A DNA stretch of 64,000 nucleotides from Janthinobacterium sp. Its GTDB lineage: Bacteria; Pseudomonadota; Gammaproteobacteria; Burkholderiales; Chitinibacteraceae. This document shows, in pieces, positions 58,551 through 64,000 of the stretch. The position numbers and the translations under genes were made by a program. Within the stretch, counting starts at the first letter, position 1, and the number at the start of each line of letters is the position of its first letter. The stretch covers positions 62,001 through 126,000 of the forward strand of contig JANYCY010000074.1 of the NCBI GenBank assembly GCA_025360045.1, read 5' to 3'. The notes beneath the pieces are model-generated. The model had not been told where the DNA came from. It saw only the letters and a program-made list of their open reading frames with translations, and did no database searches.

Positions 58551-59603
58551 ATGGATCGTATGCTGCTCGATAAGCCGATTGAAGAGCCTGTGCCTCTGCC
58601 TGATTTTCGTAATTTTGGCGTGATATTGCGCATTTTGGTGATTGTGCATCTTGGGATGCTGGCTTATGTATTACCGGGTTTGACGAGCTGGGATGAGTGG
58701 CCCATCAAGCTGGGCGAGGCGGCGATGTGGGTAGAGCCGCCGCTGCTTGGCACCTTAATGCTGCTTGCGCTGGGGATGCCTTACTACAAGCGCTTGTCTT
58801 ATCGGATGGGTGTTTTGCTAGTTGTTTTGGTGGCTATGGGCTTGGCAGGTGGGCAAAGAATGCTGTTGATGTCTTTATTACAACCTTTTACGGCCTTGCT
58901 TCCTGCGCTACTGTTTACCATGATGTTGGTAGTGTCTTTAATGTTGTATATGCGTTTACGCTGGAAATCGCTTTCTCCTCGGCTAACCGAAGCCAAGCTG
59001 GCAGCGCTGCAAGCCAGAATTAGGCCGCACTTCTTTTTTAATAGCTTGAATGCGGTGTTGTCTTTGATTCGTAGCGAGCCACGGCGGGCTGAGCAGGTTT
59101 TAGAAGACTTAGCGGATTTATTTAGAGTGGTGATGGTGGATAAGCAGCAGCTTTCTAGTTTGGAATGCGAAATAGAAATTGCGCGGCGTTATTTGAATAT
59201 CGAAGCGGTGCGCTTGGGGGATAGATTGCAGGTGGAGTGGGATATTGCACAGATGCCCGTGGCTGCAACCGTGCCCCCTTTATTACTGCAGCCGCTCTTA
59301 GAAAATGCAATTTATTATGGTGTAGAACCTATATTGGAGCCAGGGCCGGTGCAAATTAGCATCAGTCTTAAAGAAAAACAGCTGCATCTTTTTATAAAAA
59401 ATTCGTTACCACCGGCAGGCACGGTTAGTCAGCATAGAGGCAATGGAATGGCGCTAGAAAACATCCGTCAGCGTTTGTTGCTCCACTTCGATGCAGAAGC
59501 CAATCTAAGCACTTACGCAAATAACGACTATTATCAAGTACATATTGTCTTGCCTTATCGGGAGATTCCCCATGGGAACACCACTGCGCCTTTTTCTAGT
59601 TGA
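58551..59603 (+). CDS. LytS/AlgZ-type sensor histidine kinase
   Basis: A 350-residue protein with about four N-terminal transmembrane helices (30-135), then a His-kinase domain with LQARIRPHFFFNSLNAVLSL (phosphate-accepting His) and PPLLLQPLLENAIYYGVEP (N box) and HRGNGMALENIRQRLLLHF (G box). It is the AlgZ/FimS-like family. An internal ATG at 58560 with GGATGGA ahead is an alternative start. The 3' end overlaps the response regulator by 32 nt. Confidence 0.9.
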   Translation: MDRMLLDKPIEEPVPLPDFRNFGVILRILVIVHLGMLAYVLPGLTSWDEWPIKLGEAAMWVEPPLLGTLMLLALGMPYYKRLSYRMGVLLVVLVAMGLAGGQRMLLMSLLQPFTALLPALLFTMMLVVSLMLYMRLRWKSLSPRLTEAKLAALQARIRPHFFFNSLNAVLSLIRSEPRRAEQVLEDLADLFRVVMVDKQQLSSLECEIEIARRYLNIEAVRLGDRLQVEWDIAQMPVAATVPPLLLQPLLENAIYYGVEPILEPGPVQISISLKEKQLHLFIKNSLPPAGTVSQHRGNGMALENIRQRLLLHFDAEANLSTYANNDYYQVHIVLPYREIPHGNTTAPFSS

Positions 59604-60339
59604 TGATGAAATTCCTGCCTTGCGCCGCTTGCAAGATGTGCTGGCCGACATTAGCGACGAATGCCCACACGATGTGGTTGGCACCGCCACCAGTGGCATG
59701 GCCGCTCTTGCGGCGCTGGCTGAGGCCGATGCCGATGCGGTGATTGTGGATATTCAAATGCCGCAAATGAGCGGGATTGAGCTGGCCCGTGAGCTAAGCC
59801 ACTTCTCGCATCCGCCTGTGGTGATTTTTGCTACAGCATTTGAAGAATACGGTGTGGCCGCTTTTGAAGTGCGTGCGGTAGATTATTTGCTAAAACCGAT
59901 ACGCAAAGAGCGGCTGATTTCTGCCTTAAAACGGGTACAGGATATGCGTTCTGCTAAAGTTCAAGCCGAGCCGGCCAGCCATGCTCGCAGCCATTTCAGT
60001 GTGACTGAGCGAGGGCGCGTGCATCTTATCCCCGTTTCAGACGCCTATTATTTAAAAGCGGAGCAAAAATACATTACGCTGCGCACGCGTGATCGTGAAT
60101 ACCTACTTGAGGATTCGCTAACCCGCTTAGAAGAAGAATTCGGCCATCATTTTGTGCGAATTCATCGCAACTGCTTAGTGGCACGCGACATGATGTCGGG
60201 CTTTGAAAAATCAGCGGTGGGTGGCAGCGAAGCGCACTGGCAGGTGATTTTGCGCGATTTACCCGAGCGTTTGGCGGTGAGCCGCAGGCAGCAGCATGTG
60301 ATTAAAGAGCTGAAAAAATTGGAAAGTGAAGGGAGGTAG
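59572..60339 (+). CDS. LytTR-type response regulator (AlgR-like)
   Basis: A 255-residue protein from the ATG at 59572 (MGTPLRLFLVDDEIPALRRL), GGGAG upstream. Receiver domain 1-120 with VIVDIQMPQMSG (phosphorylated Asp) and the K in YLLKPIRK. LytTR DNA-binding domain 150-245 with YYLKAEQKYITLRTRDREYL and FVRIHRNCLVAR. It is co-transcribed with the sensor gene. Relatives control alginate, pili or virulence genes; targets here are unknown. Confidence 0.92.
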   Translation: MGTPLRLFLVDDEIPALRRLQDVLADISDECPHDVVGTATSGMAALAALAEADADAVIVDIQMPQMSGIELARELSHFSHPPVVIFATAFEEYGVAAFEVRAVDYLLKPIRKERLISALKRVQDMRSAKVQAEPASHARSHFSVTERGRVHLIPVSDAYYLKAEQKYITLRTRDREYLLEDSLTRLEEEFGHHFVRIHRNCLVARDMMSGFEKSAVGGSEAHWQVILRDLPERLAVSRRQQHVIKELKKLESEGR

Positions 60340-60356
60340 GTGTCAGGTGTTAGGGC

Positions 60357-60415
60357 GTAGGTTGGGTTAGACGGTTTATTCGCGGGTTTTAGCGGATAAA
60401 TTGGCGTAACCCAAC
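60357..60415. repeat. GTAGGTTGGGTTAG palindromic element (short)
   Basis: GTAGGTTGGGTTAGACGG with GCGTAACCCAAC: a partial version of the 52231-52345 element between convergent genes. Confidence 0.65.
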
Positions 60416-60463
60416 AGGCTCAAGCGAAAAGATCACAAAGCGTAGAGCGCAGTGCGCCGTTTT

Positions 60464-61174
60464 CTACAAGTCACATGCCCTCGTCTTTACTTCGGGCCAA
60501 GCCAAATCCCAAGGCGCGGCTATGCTCGCAAGCTGAGCCTCTAGCCCCTGAAACGCTAATCCTGATTCTGGGGATAGCAAAATTCGCTGCTGCTCTCCTT
60601 GATAATCAAAATCTAAAGCCCAGGCATGTAAATAGCCACGATCTGCTGGTGTGCCGCCGTAGCGCTCATCGCCCAAAATAGGGCTGCCCAAGCTTTTAAG
60701 TGCAACACGTAATTGATGAGTGCGGCCACTCAGCGGCCTAAGCACAAATAAGCGTTGCTTGGGCAGCATATCCCCAAAGCTAAAAAACTGCGTGGCTGCT
60801 TTTAAATCGCCATCGCGGCTTAAACGCCAAGAGCCTCCCCTACCCTTTTCCATCGTACCTTTGATCAAGCCCTGCTTTTTGGAGGGTTTTTTGTCGGAAA
60901 TGGCTAGGTAATATTTGCTAATGCGATGCTCGGCAAAGGCCTCGCCAAAGTAGCGGGCGGCCTCGGCATTTTTGGCAAAAAGCAGTAAACCAGAGGTGAG
61001 TTTATCTAGCCGATGTACAGGCCAAAGTGGCATGCCACCTAGCGCTTGGCGCAATACTTCAACAAAACCTGCCTCCCCTGCTTCTTGGTGAAAAGATAAG
61101 CCAGTAGGTTTGATGGCGACTAGAAAATCGGAATGCTCAAAGGCAATAAGTGGATGGCTTGTATGTGGGGGCAT
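60464..61174 (-). CDS. RluA-family RNA pseudouridine synthase
   Basis: A 236-residue protein. LVAIKPTGLSFHQEAGEAG then PVHRLDKLTSGLLLFAKN with the catalytic Asp, later RPLSGRTHQLRVALKSLGSP, and GDERYGG. It is a short RluA-type without an S4 domain, similar to the TruC/RluA-like group that modifies tRNA or 23S rRNA. The exact site is not predictable. Convergent with the response regulator. Confidence 0.88.
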   Translation of the reverse strand: MPPHTSHPLIAFEHSDFLVAIKPTGLSFHQEAGEAGFVEVLRQALGGMPLWPVHRLDKLTSGLLLFAKNAEAARYFGEAFAEHRISKYYLAISDKKPSKKQGLIKGTMEKGRGGSWRLSRDGDLKAATQFFSFGDMLPKQRLFVLRPLSGRTHQLRVALKSLGSPILGDERYGGTPADRGYLHAWALDFDYQGEQQRILLSPESGLAFQGLEAQLASIAAPWDLAWPEVKTRACDL

Positions 61175-61236
61175 GCTTGGCTAGGCTAAAGTGATGGCGA
61201 TCAATGATCGATCTAGGGCATGAGCATAATAATAAT

Positions 61237-61608
61237 ATGCATAAAAAGAAACTATTTTGGCAAACCATTTTAATCTCGATTCTTGCCTGTGTGGCAGTCA
61301 CTTTGTTGCCTGTGGACATTCTTAAAATTGATAAAAGCTTCATACAAGCCCTAGGTAGTGGTGCTGCCACGCATCATGTGGCATCGCATATTGTGCAAAT
61401 GGCTAAAGCATTGGGTTTGAGTGTGGTGGCAGAAGGGATTGAAACCACCGAGCAGGCAGAAATACTGAAAGAAATGGGTGTTGAATGGGGGCAAGGTTGG
61501 CTGTATGCCAAGGCGATGCCCTTTGCCGAGCTTAGGCAATTTTTGCAGGGGTCTACCCCCACAACGCTGAAACCGCTAAGCTCCAATCCTTTGCCTGATG
61601 CCGTATGA
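61237..61608 (+). pseudogene. Deleted EAL-domain gene: membrane start fused to the end of an EAL domain
   Basis: A 123-residue frame from the ATG at 61237 (MHKKKLFWQTILISILACVA). The membrane start runs straight into LPVDILKIDKSFIQALGSGA, the late part of an EAL phosphodiesterase, then VVAEGIETTEQAEILKEMGV and GQGWLYAKAMPF. The whole middle, including the EAL motif and metal ligands, is missing, so no phosphodiesterase activity is expected. The reading frame stays open and its stop overlaps the rlmH ATG (61605-61608). Confidence 0.8.
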
Positions 61609-62075
61609 AACTGACCTTAATTGCTGTTGGGCACAAGATGCCGGATTGGATCGACTCTGGGTATAAAGAGTTTTCTAAACGCATGCCGCGCGATTTCCCC
61701 TTGCAATTGCTCGAGCTAAAGCCAGATAAACGTGGCAGCGGCAAAACCGCGCAGCAAGTGATGGTGGATGAAGCCGAGCGCATTCTGGCTGCCATCCCGC
61801 AAGACGCCCGCGTATTGGCTTTGGATGAGCATGGTGCCAATTGGACCACTATGCAGCTGGCCGAGAAAATGAAAACTTGGCAAATCGATGGCCGTGAAAC
61901 GGTATTTATTATCGGCGGCACCGACGGCCTAGACCCAAGCGTAAAAAAGCGCGCCGATCAGCTCTTACAACTCTCCGCCATGACACTGCCCCACGGCATG
62001 GTGAGAGTGATCTTGGCCGAGCAACTTTATCGGGCGGTATCGATCATTAATAACCACCCTTATCATCGCGAGTAA
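61605..62075 (+). CDS. rlmH: 23S rRNA (pseudouridine1915-N3)-methyltransferase RlmH
   Basis: A 156-residue SPOUT methyltransferase. [60 protein letters not shown], and the end [20 protein letters not shown] with the E final are diagnostic. It methylates pseudouridine 1915 of 23S rRNA. It is normally found after rsfS and before maf; here the EAL remnant precedes it and maf follows. Confidence 0.95.
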   Translation: MKLTLIAVGHKMPDWIDSGYKEFSKRMPRDFPLQLLELKPDKRGSGKTAQQVMVDEAERILAAIPQDARVLALDEHGANWTTMQLAEKMKTWQIDGRETVFIIGGTDGLDPSVKKRADQLLQLSAMTLPHGMVRVILAEQLYRAVSIINNHPYHRE

Positions 62076-62169
62076 TGCATGGTCTTGTAGGATGGGTGGA
62101 GCCGTTTTTTGGCGATACCCATCAAGCCAATTTGCCATCTATTTATCCTAAAACCTAATATAAAAAACG

Positions 62170-62766
62170 ATGCCAACGACTCAACTCTACCTCGCCTCTG
62201 GCAGCCCGCGCCGCCAAGAGCTGCTGGCGCAAATTGGCGTTCAATTTGAACGCATCTCTGCCCCTATCGACGAAACACCTCTGCCCAATGAAAGCGCCAA
62301 AGATTACGTGCTGCGCCTAGCCCAAGCCAAGGCAGAAGCAGGTTGGCAAGTCATGCTGGCGCAAGGCAAATACCCCCTACCCGTTTTAGCCGCCGACACC
62401 ACCGTGGTGCTGGATGGGCAAATTCTCGGCAAACCGTTAGATGCCAACGATGCGATCGCCATGCTAGAGCAACTATCAGGCCGCAGCCACCAAGTGCTCA
62501 CCAGCCTAGGTTTGCGCACACATACCGGCACAGAAATCGTGCTGTCGGTCAGCACCGTGACCTTTATGCCACTGAGCGCCGCGCAAATTGCGGCCTATGT
62601 GGCCAGTGGCGAGCCGATGGATAAGGCCGGTAGCTACGGCATTCAAGGCACAGCGGGAATGTTTATCTCAGATTTGCAAGGGAGTTTCAGCGGCGTAATG
62701 GGCCTGCCCCTGCACGACACCGCTGTCCTGCTCGCCCGCCATGGTTTGGGTTTGTTAGCGGTGTAG
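62170..62766 (+). CDS. maf: Maf-family nucleoside triphosphate pyrophosphatase
   Basis: A 198-residue protein. LYLASGSPRRQELLAQIGVQ and VLAADTTVVLDGQILGKPLD are the Maf signature, then EPMDKAGSYGIQGTAGMFIS. It hydrolyses dTTP/UTP and modified pyrimidine nucleotides (YhdE-type by sequence). It follows rlmH in a common arrangement. The long 3' spacer contains repeat elements. Confidence 0.93.
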   Translation: MPTTQLYLASGSPRRQELLAQIGVQFERISAPIDETPLPNESAKDYVLRLAQAKAEAGWQVMLAQGKYPLPVLAADTTVVLDGQILGKPLDANDAIAMLEQLSGRSHQVLTSLGLRTHTGTEIVLSVSTVTFMPLSAAQIAAYVASGEPMDKAGSYGIQGTAGMFISDLQGSFSGVMGLPLHDTAVLLARHGLGLLAV

Positions 62767-62809
62767 GCTAGGGTTCAAACTACTTCTCAAAATGCCGAAA
62801 TGTGCGTTC

Positions 62810-62930
62810 GTAGGGCGGGTGAAACCCGCCGTTTTTAGCCACCCAAAGCTGTGCAGCGTCATTCCCGGGGGCATGTGCTGGGAATCCAGCTGCGCTGCTG
62901 GATCCCCGATACAAGCATCCGGAGATGACG
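62810..62930. repeat. Intergenic repeats downstream of maf
   Basis: A single GTAGGGCGGGTGAAACCCGC arm (62810-62830) is followed by CGTCATTCCCG...CCGGAGATGACG (62858-62930), the same family as 56434-56504. The spacer 62767-63038 holds no gene. Confidence 0.65.
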
Positions 62931-63038
62931 ATGGTGTCATTTCAGAAAGCTAATATGAACCATGCCCTGATCCCCCTTCTTGTCCCCTGCTTGGTTTACC
63001 TGTAAATTATAAATAATCATAAAAACAGGTAAACCGTC

Positions 63039-64000
63039 GTGTACCCTTTGAATGAACAACAACGCTTGCAATATATTGAAACCCATCAGCTATGGGATAA
63101 CTACCAGCATGCGCGTCAACAGGTGCAATCTTACAAATATGGCATGAAATGGGGTAAAGCGAAGGGGCGTGAATATCTAATTCGCCTGCAAGATGCACAA
63201 GGGCGTGGCAAATCAATGGGGGCACGCAGTACTGAAACCGAAGCCATTTATTTGGCATTTCAGCTAGGGAAAGAGCGCAGCGCACAAAGGTTCTCCCAAC
63301 TAAAGCAGCAGCTTGCAGAGCAAGCAAGGATGAATAAAGCGGTGCGTTTAAGCCGAATACCGCAGCTGATCGCACGGATTCTGCGTGAAATGGATCAACG
63401 GCAGCTATTTAATGAATTTTGCATTTTAGGCACTCATGCACTTTGGGCTTATGAAGCCATGGCGGGCGTGCAATGTAAAGCCGAGCTATTAGCTTCGGGC
63501 GATATTGATCTACTTTATGATCCACGCAAAAAACTAAGCCTGACTTGCCGCAAGCTCGAAAAGCACGGTTTGATGGGGCTATTACAGCGTATCGACAGCA
63601 GTTTTATTGCTTTGCCAGGGCAAACCTTTCGTGCTGCTAATGCCGATCGTTTTATGGTGGATTTAATTCTGCCACCCACTGATATGCGCCAGCCGCCCAT
63701 GGCCACATTTAGCCCTGATGATCTGAGTGGTGTTGAAGTCCCTAGTTTGGAATGGCTGATCAATGCCCCTAAAATTAGCGTCATGGCTATTGGGATGGAT
63801 GGCGGGCCGGTGCCGCTTAAAGTACCGTCCCCACAAGCCTTTGCAATCCACAAAGCTTGGTTATCGCAACAGCCTGGCCGCGATCCGGTGAAACGTCCGC
63901 GTGATCTGGCGCAGGCCAAATTGGTCCTCCAACTGCTGCATGCCTATCTACCGCAGTATCCGCTGGACCCGCAACATTTACGTTTTTTCCCCGCCCATGT
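63039..64000 (+). CDS. GSU2403-type nucleotidyltransferase-fold protein, partial
   Basis: It starts with GTG at 63039 (AGGT nine bases before) and runs off the right edge. About 320 residues are visible. FNEFCILGTHALWAYEAMAG then ASGDIDLLYDPRKKLSLTCR shows the G-[ST/H]-x9-D-x-D pattern of nucleotidyltransferases. LPGQTFRAANADRFMVDLIL supplies the third acidic residue. Matches the NTP_transf_8/GSU2403 family as I recall it. Its role is unknown; nucleotidyltransferases near other accessory genes may act in defence or toxin modules. Confidence 0.75.
   Translation, partial: MYPLNEQQRLQYIETHQLWDNYQHARQQVQSYKYGMKWGKAKGREYLIRLQDAQGRGKSMGARSTETEAIYLAFQLGKERSAQRFSQLKQQLAEQARMNKAVRLSRIPQLIARILREMDQRQLFNEFCILGTHALWAYEAMAGVQCKAELLASGDIDLLYDPRKKLSLTCRKLEKHGLMGLLQRIDSSFIALPGQTFRAANADRFMVDLILPPTDMRQPPMATFSPDDLSGVEVPSLEWLINAPKISVMAIGMDGGPVPLKVPSPQAFAIHKAWLSQQPGRDPVKRPRDLAQAKLVLQLLHAYLPQYPLDPQHLRFFPAH

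Overview
The window looks like a Neisseriales-type betaproteobacterial chromosome of moderate GC. The evidence is the gene content and the CGTCATTCCCGCG / GTAGGGCGGGTG intergenic palindromes; Iodobacter/Deefgea-like is my inference and not a database result. It has two parts: the end of an integrated tailed prophage (about 1-24062) and ordinary chromosome (24063-64000).

Prophage. Almost everything is on the minus strand, so the phage reads right to left. A tRNA-Leu 3' fragment (attachment site) lies at 24005-24062. To its left come a structured region with a helically phased CCGTGGAT repeat array, a tyrosine integrase (21605-22609), packaging genes (20851-21327, 19841-20797, TerL 16518-18107), a BRO-type protein, portal (14797-16134), a lysis cassette (holin, endolysin, membrane protein), a head morphogenesis protein (12501-13361), then an accessory block (about 6173-12343). 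Beyond it are a fused protease/major capsid gene (3492-6047), head-tail connectors, a tail tube-like protein and the start of the tape measure gene at the window edge. The accessory block splits the head genes. It carries a catalytic-domain-only tyrosine recombinase beside a 30-bp dif-like palindrome, divergent Arc-type regulators, a BRO antirepressor and several small zinc-ribbon or membrane proteins. A 20-bp element (GGCGGCTTTGGTGCC plus T5) recurs four times at gene boundaries.

Chromosome. After an SDR dehydrogenase, a chemoreceptor and the Ser/Thr transporter SstT come siroheme synthase CysG, a small cytochrome c, a peptidase, topoisomerase IV ParC, a drug/metabolite exporter, LPS inner-core genes waaC and waaA, a diguanylate cyclase, the cobalamin genes cobT-cobC-cobS, the anaerobic ribonucleotide reductase system, a SulP anion transporter, a LysR/TDT-transporter divergent pair, ProQ, a phosphopantetheinyl transferase, the NnrS-hemerythrin pair, ParE, ComM, an AlgZ/AlgR-like two-component system, a pseudouridine synthase, a broken EAL gene, rlmH, maf and a GSU2403-type nucleotidyltransferase.

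The most notable chromosomal feature is the class III ribonucleotide reductase. The 664-residue NrdD stops after its zinc motif, and the glycyl-radical segment (RVMGY) is encoded by a separate 59-codon gene translationally coupled to nrdG. A 121-bp hairpin repeat sits between the two. FNR/Dnr-type boxes precede nrdD, the cytochrome gene and the hemerythrin-nnrS operon, pointing to a shared low-oxygen/NO response. parS-like palindromes directly abut the start codons of both topoisomerase IV genes, with another inside parC. Intergenic spaces are unusually rich in palindromic repeats of several families, including a duplicated non-coding element of about 405 bp and a pair of 155-bp MITE-like elements.
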